The notes beneath the pieces were generated by a model, which ran no database searches, was not told where the DNA came from, and saw only the letters and a list, made by a program, of their open reading frames with translations. A stretch of 64,000 nt of DNA. It comes from Oscheius sp. JU75. Its lineage: Eukaryota > Nematoda > Chromadorea > Rhabditida > Rhabditidae. A program made the translations under genes and the position numbers. Positions 1 to 12,789 of the stretch are shown here, piece after piece. Positions within the stretch are counted from its first letter, which is position 1, and each line of letters starts with the position of its first letter. The stretch covers positions 3,782,001 through 3,846,000 of the forward strand of contig JASJZC010000004.1 in assembly GCA_037178855.1 (NCBI GenBank), read 5' to 3'.

Positions 1-283
1 CGAACAGTCACATCGAGAAAACTTTCCCCACTAGTGCACGTAAGTGTTTCGAGTTTTACCAAGACCTCAATGCTCATTTCCAGCCAGGACAGAGATGAGA
101 ATCATGTCTGGAAGTTTCATCCCGTCCAAAGGACGAAAGGTAGTCACATCACACTCTGCCAGGATGTCGCAAGACTTTCCTACTCAAAACCTGGCTCTTC
201 ATGACGATGTCGACTGTAACTTATTCTGAGACCAAACTCAATCAAACTTTAGCTCATACTGCTGACCATCTGAGTCTTTTCAG

Positions 284-1412
284 TTCAATCAGACAGGGAA
301 ACGATACTTGTCAGCTCCAGTCTGTCTGTGTCCCCGTGCCCGTCGACACGGAAGATCCACAGATTGTCATCTTCCCGAAATGCTATGAGGTAGAACATTT
401 CAGAATGTGAGGAAAAGAAATTCTTTAGGTGATGCAGTGTGTGGGTTCTTGCTGTGAATCCTTCGAAAAATGTCACCCGCACAGTATTAGGCAAGTTCAG
501 AAGCCGGTAACTCTTTCTTCTGTATGTCTGAGCCATTCTTTTTTAGATAATCGAGTTGATCTATGTCGGCAATGACCGTTTTATGCTGAACAAGACAATG
601 AATATTACCATGGAAGAGCACCTTTCTTGTTCCTGCCTCGACTGTGGCCCCGATGTGAGTTCTCGCTTTTATTACCATGTAGTTAATACTTTAGCATCCC
701 CAATGCGCGGATGGATTTGTCCTCGGAGCCAGCTGTGAATGCGAATGTGTCAATAGAGCTGACAGGAACAACTGCAGGGGTACGGTTTCAGAAAGTTTGG
801 AGACTGGTCTAAGTGTGACCGAGGAGACCTTTGTAACAACTATAGCAACCACGAGTGAAGGGAGAGTTCTTGAAGGAGGTGTCATGAGACACAAACACAG
901 ACATCGTCACGGACACAGAGGACGTGGTCATACTCACATTAACGATTGAACTATGCTAAAAACGAGTGTGTATTTTGTATAAACGTGCCTTGCGAGTTGC
1001 TTTAATGAATGCTTGATTGTTACGTTCGGTGATAACTTCTTCACTGTGCCAGAATGAAATTGTGGTCCCATTATTCCAAATAAGTGCCAGAATGAAATTG
1101 TCAGAAAACCATGGTCTAAGATAGTGCAGTAGTTGAACAATCACGTTCTTGTATAGGAGAGCCCTGTCCGTCCAGTCTCTCCAGAAAAGCGTGATTCGTC
1201 GAGTCAACAGTTGAAAACCCGAGCAAATAATGACTGACACACGTGAAGCTTGTACTAAAAACAGCTCTTTTCCCTTCCTTTTCTCAATATCAATTACAGG
1301 ACGTCGTCGATGGGACGAACAGAAATGCACATGCACTTGTGAGAACGTTAGCTGTGGTCCTGGAGAGCTATTGGATCATCATCAGTGCGAGTGCATCTCC
1401 TCAGAGGTTTGA
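284..1412 (+). CDS. PDGF/VEGF-like growth factor (5' partial)
   Basis: A secreted cystine-knot growth factor of the PDGF/VEGF family, ligand of receptor tyrosine kinases; nematodes have one such ligand, PVF-1. The exons I can join are 284-389, 429-506, 547-654, 695-779 and 1300-1412, all in one frame. They give the knot cysteines: a first Cys before VCVPVPVDTEDP, then PKCYEVMQCVGSCC, CHP, and the closing SCSCLDCG. The C-terminal tail has further Cys clusters (ASCECECV, KCTCTCENVSC, HHQCEC) like the Balbiani-ring-type tail of VEGF-C/D. One oddity is CVGSCC where the family normally has CxGCC, an extra residue in the knot. Upstream exons, including the signal peptide, lie in 1-283 or outside the window and could not be phased with confidence. 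Family assignment is firm; orthology is inference. Confidence 0.8.
695..949 (+). CDS. Alternative C-terminus of the PDGF/VEGF-like gene
   Basis: If the donor at 780 is not used, the exon starting at 695 reads on in the same frame to TGA at 947-949. This replaces the second Cys-rich tail with a Thr/Ser-rich stretch and a His/Arg-rich end (RHKHRHRHGHRGRGH). In the spliced form the donor is GGG|GTACGG at 779/780 and the acceptor is TTACAG|G at 1299/1300; both sides fit phase 1. I cannot tell which form is used, or whether both are. A His/Arg-rich basic tail would be expected to bind heparan sulfate or metal, which is inference only. Confidence 0.45.
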   Translation, partial: HPQCADGFVLGASCECECVNRADRNNCRGTVSESLETGLSVTEETFVTTIATTSEGRVLEGGVMRHKHRHRHGHRGRGHTHIND

Positions 1413-2662
1413 CTTCTGTTCAACTTAGAAAGAGACAACAAGTTAAGGTTCATGTGAGTTCAGCAACGGCTCCTTCAACAACGGAACAGCCTCGAGGTAG
1501 AGAGGTCGACATTGCCGCACTGCCAAGGCTCAAAGCAAATGTACTCTCAAAGAAACCGTAATTTGGGTTCTTACCGTAAATAAAGTTCGTAATTTACTTC
1601 TCCCGGATCGGATCTCTCGTCTCAGCCAGTTCTCTCCCTCCCATAATTTCGAATTAACGAGAAAACCTGCTGACCGTCAGTTGTCGACGGATCTCTCGGT
1701 CAGCTGTGGGAACAAATGGTCCTGGCCCGATAGCCAATTCGGCAGCGAGGCGGTTACGCGTTGCGGCCTGTCCCGATGACGAATCCAGTCGGCTGGTCGA
1801 AGGCGGGTCGGACCTCTGCTGACCAGTGACCCCCTACAACTACTTCTCATCAACATCTCAGGGTTTTTTTGTGGAAACTGCTCAGAGAGTTTTGTTGTTA
1901 AGGGTTATATTTCACTTTCAACTTTTCCATTTCAACTGCACCAGTTTTTCTTTTAAGTTTTATTGTAATATCTGGGTTTTTTTCTTTTTGAAAGAATGCA
2001 GGGGAAGTGACCAATCTTCTGAAGATCCAGACACGTTCAAAAAATGAGGTACATTTGTTAGCATCATCCTCCATCCCAGTTTTTGGGCTGTTCAAAATCG
2101 ATAAGATGTTTCTTACAGCTGCTCAAAAAACCTCTACTCCCTATTCAGTAGCCCCAGAAAGTATCGATTTTCATTCTACACCGACGGCTTCGCCGTCCTT
2201 TAGTTTTGGCTTAGCATTGACAATAGGCGGCTGCGCCGCTTCTTCAATAGGCTAAGTCCCCAAGTTTCCTCAAAAGCTGACTTGTCAACTTAATTCTTGA
2301 CATGCAACGACTTGCCATCTTTTTTCTCGTGGTGACGCACGGACCGACACCATTGCACTTTAGTAGTAGAGAGATCGGAATACTTCATTTAGTATCTTGT
2401 TTGCCAAAATTCACTTTTCTCCGAACAATGACTCATTTAGTGTATATTGCCAAACACGACTACGAAGAAAACGTTTAGCTTTTTTGAATTTGTTGTCACT
2501 AATATTGTCCCTCGACAATAAAGGTTTTTTTTTTTCGAAGTCGTCAGTTCCTCGGAGCTTTTCCGTTACAGTCTCTCTTGACTCTTTGCCTTGACTCATC
2601 TCAATCGCATCTTTCAGGGTCCACTATTTATTTTCCGACGTTGTAAATAGCTTCTATCCAAA
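1413..2662. other. Intergenic region upstream of clathrin heavy chain
   Basis: I see no convincing coding sequence here. 1600-1830 is GC-richer than its surroundings and may be promoter. A copy of a hairpin repeat lies at 2180-2375. A good 3' splice acceptor (CATCTTTCAG, ending at about 2618) lies 45 bp before the clathrin ATG and may be a trans-splice site or the end of a 5' UTR intron. Confidence 0.5.
2180..2375 (+). repeat. Hairpin-bearing interspersed repeat, copy 1
   Basis: Starts with the perfect hairpin GACGGCTTCGCCGTC, followed by a second one (GCGGCTGCGCCGC), and ends with CATTGCACTTTAGTAGTAGA. The same end and first hairpin recur at 8161-8252, and, on the minus strand, across 50549-50970. 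The middle (TTGACAAT..., CAAGTTTC..., GACTTGTCAACTTAATTCTTG) matches the longer third copy. No protein is encoded, so this looks like a small non-autonomous element. Family unknown to me. Confidence 0.75.
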
Positions 2663-5600
2663 ATGGCCTTGCCCATCAAGTTCCATGAACATCTACAGGT
2701 AACCCTTTTCCGGTAGTTTTTACCTGGATTTAGCTGGTAAATGCGGGCATTCGCCCGGCGAACATCTGCTTCGCCAATGTGACCATGGAGTCGGATAAGC
2801 ACATCGTTGTCAGGGAGATGGTAAGAAAACTGATCAGACCCGAATAATGAACCATTTGCAGATAAACGATTCGCAGCAAGTGGTCATCATCGACATGAAC
2901 GACTCGTCCAATCCGGCCAGAAGACCGATCTCGGCCGATTCGGTCATCATGCATCCGACTGCCAAGATCCTCGCTCTCAAATGTAAGAACTTCTTCTTCC
3001 AACTGTACGCATTCTCTTTTCAGCCAGCAAGACTCTGCAGATCTTCGACATTGAGAAGAAGGCCAAGGTGAAGGCTTATCAGAACGCGGAGGACGTCGTC
3101 TTCTGGAGATGGATAAACGAGAAGACCATCGCTCTCGTCAGTGACACTGCCGTCTACCATTGGTCGATGGACGGAGAGGCTCCTCCTCAGAAGATGTTCG
3201 AGAGACATCAGTCCTTGGCTGGAGCACAGATCATCAACTATAGAGCTGATTTCGAGTGCAAATGGCTAGTTCTCGTGGGCATCTCCGCAAAGGTTAGTGC
3301 TCGTTTTCTTTGAGTTTGATAGGAAAGTAGTGGGGGTAGATTGTTGGTTACAGAGCTCGACGCTTGTCTCAAATAATCTCAAATAATTTTCTTGGTCTGA
3401 ATAACATAATCTTCCCCGGACCAATCAAAGTGATTCAGGACAACCGTGTCGTGGGAAGTATGCAGCTGTACAGTACCGAGAGAAAGGTCTCCCAACCTAT
3501 CGAAGGACACGCTGCTTGCTTCGTTCGATTCAAGGTCGACGGCAGCCCGAACCCTTCGAATCTGTTCTGCTTCTCTGTCAAGAATGATAACGGTGGAAAG
3601 GTGAGTATCTGCTTCTTGTCTTGAAAACAATGGGAATCTTTCAGCTCCACATCATCGAGGTTGGTACACCGGCAACTGGTAACCAGCCGTTCACGAAGAA
3701 GGCCGTCGATGTTCCTTACACTGCTGACACTGCCAGTGACTTCCCAGTCTCGATGCAGGTAAATCTTGTTTACACCACTTTGAACGCAATCCGATACAAT
3801 TTGTAAACACTCCTCTTCTAGGCCTCGTCACAACACGGAATTGTTTATCTGGTCACGAAGCACGGCTTTGTCCATCTCTATGACCTCGAGTCAGGAACAA
3901 GGATCTATTCGAACAGAATCTCGACCGAGACAGTCTTCGTTACGACCGAGTACACTGCCACTGGAGGAATCATGGGAATCAACCGAAAGGGCCAAGTTCT
4001 CTCCGTTTCCATCGACGAGAACAACATGGTTCCCTTCGTGACGCAGCAACTCCAAAATCCTGATCTCGCTCTGCGTCTGGCTTCTCGCTGTGATCTACCC
4101 GGTGCTGAGGAGCTCTTCGTTCGAAAGTTCAATCTTCTCTTCGGGAACGGACAGTTTAATGAGGCTGCCAAGGTTGCTGCCACCGCTCCCAAGGGCATTT
4201 TGAGGACATCGTCGACGATTCAAAAGTTCCAACAGTGTCCCAATCCGACCGCTGGCGGTGCCTCTCCTCTTCTTATCTACTTCGGTATGCTCCTCGATCA
4301 GGTAGTTCTGGAGCTTTACTTGGATAAGTGAGTGGTTTCAGGGCAAACTAAACAAGTACGAGACTCTGGAGCTGTGTCGTCCGGTTCTCTCTCAGGGAAG
4401 AAAGGAGCTCTTGAACAAGTGGCTCAATGAGGACAAGCTGGAGTGCTGTGAAGAATTGGGAGACTTGGTCCGTCCCCATGATACGAATGTGGCTCTTTCG
4501 ATCTACCTGCGTGGAGGCGTCCCTCACAAGGTAGCTATCCCTCTCTTGCTCTGTTAAAACAGCAAATTAGGTCGTCCAATGCTTCGCGGAAACGGGTCAG
4601 TTCGACAAGATCATCCTCTATGCCAAGAGAGTTGGATTCGAGCCGGACTACCTCTTCCAACTGCGCCAGATCCTCCGTTCTGGAAACCAGGAAATGGGTG
4701 CCAAGTTCGCTCAGATGCTCGTCTCGGAGAGTGCTGGTGGAGAGCCTCTGGCTGATCTGAACCAGATCATCGATTGCTTCATGGAAGTACAAGCTGTTCA
4801 GCCTTGTACCCAGTTCCTGTTGGAAGTTCTGAAAGGCGACAAGCCGGAGGAGGGACATCTGCAGACTAGGCTCTTGGAGATGAATCTTTTGGCCCATCCT
4901 CAAGTAATATTCCTTTAGACGCGTTCAAAAAAGTATTTAAGGTTGCCGATGCTATCCTCGGAAACAAAATGTTCAGTAACTACGACCGGTCCTCCATCGG
5001 ACAACTTTGCGAGAAGGCCGGACTCCTTCAGAGAGCTCTTGAGCATTTCACCGATCTCTACGACATCAAGAGAACTGTTGTTCACACGACTCACTTCAAA
5101 CCCGACTTCCTGATAGCCTACTTCGGAACACTGTCGGTCGACGACTCCATGGAATGTCTCAAGGCTATGCTGGCTCAGAACATCCGTCAAAATCTTCAGG
5201 TATAGATATATGTACTTCCGTCGAGACATAATGTTCAGATTGTCGTCCAAATTGCTTCGAAGTACCACGAACAACTAGGAACCGATAACTTGATTGAACT
5301 CTTCGAGACGAACAGGAGCTACGAAGGACTCTTCTACTTCCTCGGCTCGATTGTCAACTTCTCCCAGGAGCCAGAAGTTCACTTCAAGTACATCCAGGCT
5401 GCCACGAGAACTGGTCAGATCAAGGAGGTCGAGAGAATTTGTCGCGAGTCCAACTGCTACGATCCGGAACGTGTCAAGAATTTCCTCAAGGAGGCGAAAC
5501 TCCAAGACCAACTTCCTTTGATCATTGTCTGCGATCGTCATGACATGGTCCACGATCTGGTTCTCTATCTGTACAGAAACCAGCTCCAGAAGTACATTGA

Positions 5601-8539
5601 GGTCTTTGTCCAGAAAGTCAACGCTGCCCGTCTTCCCATCGTTGTTGGAGCTCTGCTCGACGTCGACTGCAGCGAGGATGCCATCAAGCAACTGATCATC
5701 AACACTCGTGGGAAGTTTGACATCGACGAGTTGGTCACCGAGGTCGAGAAGAGGAACCGTCTGAAGCTGCTGAATCACTGGCTCGAGGCTCGTGTCCAGG
5801 AAGGAGCCAACGATGCTGCCACTCACAACGCTATGGCCAAGATATACATCGACTCGAACAACAGCCCCGATCGTTTCCTCCGTGAGAATCCCTACTACGA
5901 CAGTCGCGTTGTCGGAAAGTACTGTGAGAAGCGTGATCCTCATTTCGCCTTCTTGGCCTACGAGCGTGGAGAATGCGACGAGGAACTGATCAATGTCTGT
6001 AACGAGAACTCACTCTTCAAGAACCTCGCTCGTTATCTGGTCCGCAGAAGAAACTTCGAGCTGTGGGCTCAAGTTCTGAATGAGGAAAATCCTCACCGTC
6101 GTCAACTGATCGATCAGGTCGTCCAGACTGCGCTTTCTGAGACCCAGGATCCTGAGGACATCTCGACTACCGTCAAGGCTTTCATGGCTGCCGATCTTCC
6201 TAATGAGCTGATCGAACTGCTCGAGAAGATTGTCTTGGACAACTCGGCCTTCTCGGAGCACAGAAACCTCCAGAATCTGCTCATCTTGACCGCTATGAGA
6301 GTGAGTTATTGAACTGGGTTCTAATCTTAATACCCACTTTCAGGCTGATCGCACTCGTGTAATGGAGTACATCCAGAAGCTGGACAACTATGATGCTCCC
6401 GATATCGCCAACATTGCCATCTCAAGTGAACTCTACGAGGAAGCCTTCGCCATCTTCAAGAAGTTCGAGGTCAACAGCAGTGCCATCAACGTTCTTATCG
6501 ATAACGTCTCTAACCTCGATCGTGCCTACGAGTTTGCCGAGAAGTGCAATCAGTCCGATGTCTGGGCCAGTCTAGCCAAGGCTCAGTTGAAGAAGGATCT
6601 GGTCAAGGAGGCCATCGACTCGTTTATCAAGGCCGATGATCCTGGAGCATACATGGAGGTCGTGAACAAGTGTACTCAGACCAATCACTGGGAAGATCTC
6701 GTTCGTTATCTTCAGATGGCCAGGAAGAAGTCGAGAGAGTCTTACATTGAGACTGAACTCGTGTTTGCTCTCGCTAAGACCGGACGTACGACTGAACTCG
6801 AAGATTTCATCAACGGACCGAACCATGCTCAGATCAGCCAGATCGGTGACCGTTGTTTCGAAAATGGCATGTATGATGCGGCTAAGATCCTGTTTAACAA
6901 CGTGTCCAACTTCGCCAAGCTGTCTGTAACTCTTGTAAAGCTCGGAGAGTATCAGGGAGCCGTCGATGCTGCTCGCAAGGCCAACAGCACCAAGACCTGG
7001 AAACAAGTCTGCTTCGCCTGTGTGGAGAACAAGGAGTTCCGTCTAGCCCAGATGTGTGGACTTCACATTGTTGTACATGCTGATGAACTCGAGGAACTGA
7101 TCAATTTCTACCAAGATCGTGGTCATTTTGAAGAGCTTATCGGTCTTCTGGAGGCTGCTCTTGGACTGGAACGAGCTCATATGGGAATGTTCACTGAGCT
7201 GGCCATCCTCTACTCCAAATTCAAACCGGAGAAGATGCGCGAACATCTCGAACTCTTCTGGAGCCGTGTCAACATTCCCAAGGTTCTTCGTGCTGCCGAA
7301 CAGGCTCATCTCTGGTCCGAGTTGGTTTTCCTCTACGACAAATACGAGGAATACGATAATGCTGCTACTACCATGATGCAACATCCGACCGAGTCTTGGA
7401 GAGAACAACACTTCAAGGAAGTCATTGCCAAGGTCGCCAACGTCGAACTCTACTACAAGGCCATGCAATTCTATCTGGACTACAAGCCGACTCTCATCAA
7501 CGATCTTCTTGCTGTCCTTTCGGGACGTCTCGACCACTCGAGGACTGTTCAGTTCTTCAGCAAACGTAAGTCTTGGTGAAGTCCATATGAATATGCTGAT
7601 TTTCAGAGAAGCACATTCCTCTCGTCAAGCCCTACCTGAAACAGGTCCAGAACCTGAACAACAAGGCCATCAACGAGTCTCTGAATCAGCTTCTCATCGA
7701 CGAAGAAGATCACGTTGGACTCCGCGAATCCATCGATGCCCATCACAACTTTGATAACATCTCCTTGGCCCAGCAGCTCGAGAGTCATCCTCTCGTCGAG
7801 TTCCGTCGTATTTCGGCCTATCTGTTCAAGGGCAACAACCGGTGGAAGCAGTCCATTGAACTCTGCAAGAAGGACAAACTCTACAAGGTCTGTCAGTCTG
7901 CGTAAGAGACTCATTTTTAACTTTAGGACGCTATGGAATATGCTTCCGAATCGCGATCTGCTGAGCTTGCTGAGGAGTTGATCTCTTTCTTCCTCAACGA
8001 AAGGCTCTTTGACTGCTTCGCCGCCGCCCTCTACCACTGCTACGACCTCCTGCACCCCGACGTCATCATGGAACTCGCCTGGAAGCACAAAATCACCGAC
8101 TATGCCATGCCTTATATGGTCCAGGTACAAACAATTTGACTCTCGTGATCTAACCAACTGTCTACGATGGCTTTGCCGTCCCTTAGTCGCCAGCTTTTCT
8201 TGCGGTGTCTCACGAATGAACGGACACCATTGCACTTTAGTAGTAGAGAGATGGAATCTTTTCCAGGTTATGAGAGATTACCACAACCGATTGGAAAGGT
8301 TGGAACGGGCAGAGGCCGAAAGGAAGGAAGAGTCTCAAGAAAACCGACAACAGAATGGCATGGCCAGTGAGTTTCCTTCTGGTTTCTCGTGCTAAAGTTT
8401 GTTTTTAGTCGAACCCCAACTGATGATCGGCTACCATAGTGGCGGAATGGCTCCGCCGATGCCTGGAGCTTACGGGGCTCCTCCTCCAGGCGTCTACGGT
8501 CAACAGCCCAGCTATCCAGGTGCTCCTTTCATGGGATAA
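2663..8539 (+). CDS. chc-1: Clathrin heavy chain
   Basis: Forms the legs of the clathrin triskelion that coats vesicles budding from the plasma membrane, trans-Golgi and endosomes. The protein starts [12 protein letters not shown], followed by the N-terminal seven-bladed propeller ([13 protein letters not shown], then [18 protein letters not shown]), the long alpha-solenoid of CHC repeats filling the exons from about 4 kb to 8.1 kb (for example [18 protein letters not shown]), and the trimerisation and light-chain region ([20 protein letters not shown]). It ends in the usual Pro/Gly/Tyr-rich tail ([15 protein letters not shown]). The size of about 1.7 thousand residues is normal for the family. 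Introns are short and GT-AG; the intron at 8125-8266 is enlarged by a repeat insertion. The start is the first ATG of the conserved N-terminus. Confidence 0.97.
8161..8252 (+). repeat. Hairpin-bearing repeat, copy 2 (in a clathrin intron)
   Basis: Lies inside the clathrin intron 8125-8266 on the sense strand. It opens with TCTACGATGGCTTTGCCGTC and ends with CATTGCACTTTAGTAGTAGA, 14 bp before the 3' splice site. The intron is about 142 bp; without the roughly 92 bp repeat it would be about 50 bp, the normal size here. It looks like an internally deleted version of copies 1 and 3. Confidence 0.75.
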
Positions 8540-8902
8540 TTCGACGGACCAGTTTTGTACAGTGGCCTGAATATTGTGATTCTTTCGTTTTTGTAATAGA
8601 AGGTTAGTGATCGACATCAGTCAACCCAGCCAATATGTGTTCTCTCGCTCTTGTTATTTCTGTATCTAAGACATAAATATATTTATTCAAATCCATGCTT
8701 CCCAAATCAGGCACTCTGACATTGTGAAATAATGTTTTGAAGGACGCTATTCTCGGCGAGAATACGTTGGTTTCTCCTCCCTTCTTTTTCTGCAGGTGGT
8801 CACTCGACCCCGCCCCCTATGTTCTAGTTCTCGTTGCCATTGGCGATTCGACCAGTCCACTCTTTCTTCTCTCACTCGCTCCCTAGTTGTATCATCTCCA
8901 TC
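8540..8902. other. Clathrin 3' UTR and upstream region of the DCLK-like kinase
   Basis: Contains an AT-rich 3' end with a variant poly(A) signal (ACATAAATATATTTATT near 8670), then the probable promoter and 5' UTR of the kinase. Nothing else seen. Confidence 0.5.
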
Positions 8903-11557
8903 ATGAGAGCTCGTTCCAGCTCCGTGACCTCTCTCTCCAACATCAGATCCAGAAAGGGTGAGTTCTTTGCACAAGCATGTGAACCATGCCATTACGAAGT
9001 CATCAACTTTTTCTGCTCCGAGAGAGTAGACGCTATAATTGGGTTTCCTGAGAGTACTTTCGTGCATGAGAACGAGTGATACATTTAGGTATCTCTTTGG
9101 ATCGGAACAACAATGAACACTTGGATCGACAACCGAGACTCGTCCACAATACTTCGAAGCATGTCAACGAGGGATTCTTCGGGGCAAGTTTCTCTTGACT
9201 GATACATGGTTCCAAAAATGGAAAAGACCAAGAATCTGTTTGTTATTTCTTTTGGGCAATGGAGCTCCGGCATCTTTTCTCGTGCGACTTTAGCGATTCA
9301 CAAACATTCTCAAAGGAAGGACGTCTCGATGGCTACGTCACTCGTCTGTTTCCCCACTTTAGAAATGTAGGGAGAAACAATAAGGGAGGCTCGTTTTGTG
9401 GATCAGGCACTTTTTAGGCCTTCAGAAGTAGGGGCGGTTTTTTTGACTCATACCTTGTTTAGTGAGAGTTTCAGAAGTCAAACTACTCCACCGCAGGTTT
9501 TCAGCCTCATTGTCAGCCATTCAGTTCCCAGTCCGCGAGTTCATACTCTCCCCGCTTGCCATCGAGTGAAAACGACAGGAAATTCTCGTCCCGAAAAGTG
9601 CTGCCATCAATTACCCATTGCTCACTTTTATCCACGACGAAATGGCCCGTAATTACCGCTGGCTACAAGTGAAGATTTGCCCAGCACCGGGTTTCTTGTC
9701 AACACGAAATTGTTTACGTCGAGTGGTCAGTAGAGGTCTTCAATTCACAAAACTCTCTTCACAAGGGCCTCGGCTATAGTGACCAGGAGCCATTATGTTG
9801 TGTCCATGTTTCAGCTGTTTCTAGGCGCCATTCGTAACACAAAAAAGTCTGGCTATGCATGTTTCCTGTGTAGAGGGCAATAGCCGGAAGTGGTCAAAAG
9901 CAGCCATGTCCACCTGACTATACTACTCGAAAAGGAACACAAAGCCACATGTTATACATAGACTTGATGCTCAATTGAATGTTGGTCATCAGTGAATATC
10001 AATTTTTGCAGGCTTCTGAGAACATTCGCTCCGTCGACTCTCGAACAGCCGTCGAGAAGTACTACGAGATTGGGAGCATGATTGGCAGCGGTAATTTCTC
10101 CAAAGTGTACTTTGCTCTGCGACGCAAAGACGACAAGAAGTGTGCCTTGAAGGTGGGTATCCCCACAGGACACAAACTGGCACATTGCGAAACAAAGAAC
10201 AGGAAAGGTTTTAGGAAATAGAGAAGCAGTCTCTTCGCGGAAAGTGGTTCTTCATTGAGAACGAGGTAGAGGTTCTTCAGATGTGCAGTCACAAGAACAT
10301 CTGTACTCTCTTGGATGCCTTCAAGAGCGCGAACAAGTACTTCCTTGTCTTCGAATACGCCACGGTATTGTAATTTGAAGACATTTATCAAAATAGGTTC
10401 AGAACGGAGATCTTTTCGAAGTCATCCGAGATAGAGGGAGACTCGAAGAAGCCGAGGCAGCAAGCGTCATCTGTCAGGTAGGCTGCTTTCAAACAGAGTT
10501 AATTCCAAAAGTTGCTGACAATATAAAACACTAATAAAAAGTCGATTAATTGGACTTGATGCTGAGCAGACGACGACAATGTGCTTTCGAAAGAAGAAAG
10601 TAGCCCAGAAGAAGGAACGCCCGAAGGAGCAGCCAAGAGCCGGCAACACACAAGCCACACAAGCAACTACACCAGTGGACAGACAGTCGATGATGCCACC
10701 GATGCCACAGGATAGACAGTCGAACAGGAAGAAACGAGATGACAATTCGGACAACACTCTCGAAGATGTTCCCTCTAACATGCCGGAAATCGAGCTGGAA
10801 ATGCTGAAAGAACGCGACCAGCAGATCACCGACTCGCAGCTGCTCTAAACACTTTTCCGACCTTCAAGGGAATAAATATTGTTCAGACACCTCTTTTCTA
10901 CTCTCTAAACATGTTCATCTTCAGATCTCGTCTGCTCTTGCCTATCTACACGCCAGAAAGATTGTTCATCGCGACCTGAAGGTTAGTCCACAGAAGATAG
11001 TGGTCGGGTACAATTAGGGGAATACTAACTGAGAAAATCAATGACACTTGGGTGAAAGAAACCGAATTTGAAGGCTGAGAACATCCTGCTCGGACCGGAA
11101 AATCAAATCAAAGTTTGTGACTTCGGTCTCGCCTGCACTGTGCTTGGACCTTTGATGAGAGTCTGTGGAACTCCGACCTATTGTGCTCCGGAGGTCTTGA
11201 AGGAGACTGGTAACTATTCCCATTGTTCAGAATCAAATGTTGTTTAGGTTACGGTGTTCAAGTAGACATCTGGTCTCTTGGCGTTCTCCTCCATATAATG
11301 TTAGTCGGCTACGCCCCTTTCAGATCAGCCGACAAGACCAGACTGTTCCGACTCATCGCGAAGGGGAAACTCTATTTTGATCTTCCAGAATGGAAGTCTG
11401 TTGGAACTTGTAAATTGGGTGAATGTTAACAGACTAACTTCCCGTTTTAGGGGCCAAAGATCTGGTTGGAAGAATGGTCAATACTGAAGTTGAACGTCGG
11501 CCAAAAGCACAAGACATTCCCCTCCATCCATGGGTCTCGAAGATGACTAATATGTGA
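8903..11557 (+). CDS. DCLK-like protein kinase without doublecortin domains
   Basis: A Ser/Thr kinase of the CaMK group. The kinase domain runs from YYEIGSMIGSGNFSKVYFAL (ATP loop) through ALK (catalytic Lys), IVHRDLKAENILL (catalytic loop), KVCDFGLA, VCGTPTYCAPEVLKETGYG, VDIWSLGVLL and the closing RRPKAQDIPLHPWV. The activation segment (GPLxxVCGTPTYxAPE, ETGYG) is most like doublecortin-like kinases (C. elegans ZYG-8, human DCLK1), but the short N-terminus (MRARSSSVTSLSNIRSRK...) has no doublecortin repeat. Exon 1 is 8903-8957 and the exon carrying the ATP loop starts at 10012. Their phases only agree if an exon 9089-9183 lies between them, which ends in a GC donor (GGG|GCAAGT). One intron holds a small nested gene. 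Catalytic residues are all present, so an active kinase is expected. Upstream exon structure is moderately certain. Confidence 0.8.
10579..10848 (+). CDS. Small basic protein nested in a kinase intron
   Basis: An 89-residue uninterrupted reading frame inside the DCLK-like kinase intron that starts after 10479 and ends at 10924, on the same strand. It begins MCFRKKKVAQKKERPKEQ, continues with Thr/Gln/Pro and two MPQDRQSNRKK-like segments, and ends acidic (EIELEMLKERDQQITDSQLL). It has its own AATAAA at 10871, 23 bp past the stop, and an AG just upstream of the ATG (GAGCAG|ACGACGACA) that could serve as a trans-splice acceptor. No known domain is visible, and most of it should be disordered. 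The Cys at position 2 could be lipid-modified, which is speculation. It might also be a cassette exon remnant, but it cannot be spliced in without ending the kinase. Confidence 0.55.
   Translation: MCFRKKKVAQKKERPKEQPRAGNTQATQATTPVDRQSMMPPMPQDRQSNRKKRDDNSDNTLEDVPSNMPEIELEMLKERDQQITDSQLL
10871..10876 (+). terminator. AATAAA poly(A) signal of the nested gene
   Basis: Canonical AATAAA inside the kinase intron, 23 bp after the stop codon of the nested reading frame. It supports the frame being a separate transcript. Confidence 0.5.
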
Positions 11558-11750
11558 TCTCTCAGCCAATTGTATATATGCCCTTCGCGTCTTTCCTGAT
11601 ACTTGTCTCTTTCCGAACGCGGTGCAATTAGATGCCCAATGAAGTCTATTTATTCCCCCTCTCTTTGTAAACGTCATTGCGCGAGGTCACTCTCTCGGAA
11701 TGTGTACAGATGAGCTCAGCGCTTACGCACAAAGCGCACCACGTGGTTTA

Positions 11751-12789
<1,039 letters not shown>

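Noticed and set aside
1-283. Upstream exons of the growth factor (for example 84-139)
   Set aside because: Candidate splice sites exist, but no combination joined in frame to the exon at 284 without a stop, so I did not annotate them.
1230-1412. A separate small Cys-rich gene
   Set aside because: The Cys-rich part (1300-1412) joins in phase to the growth-factor exon ending at 779, so it is better read as its last exon.
5275-5943. Long minus-strand frame (222 codons) opposite clathrin
   Set aside because: It is the antisense shadow of the clathrin solenoid coding sequence, produced by biased codon use.
8125-8266. Introner, meaning a repeat that created the intron
   Set aside because: Removing the repeat leaves a normal-sized intron of about 50 bp, and the position is within a conserved gene, so insertion into an existing intron is simpler.
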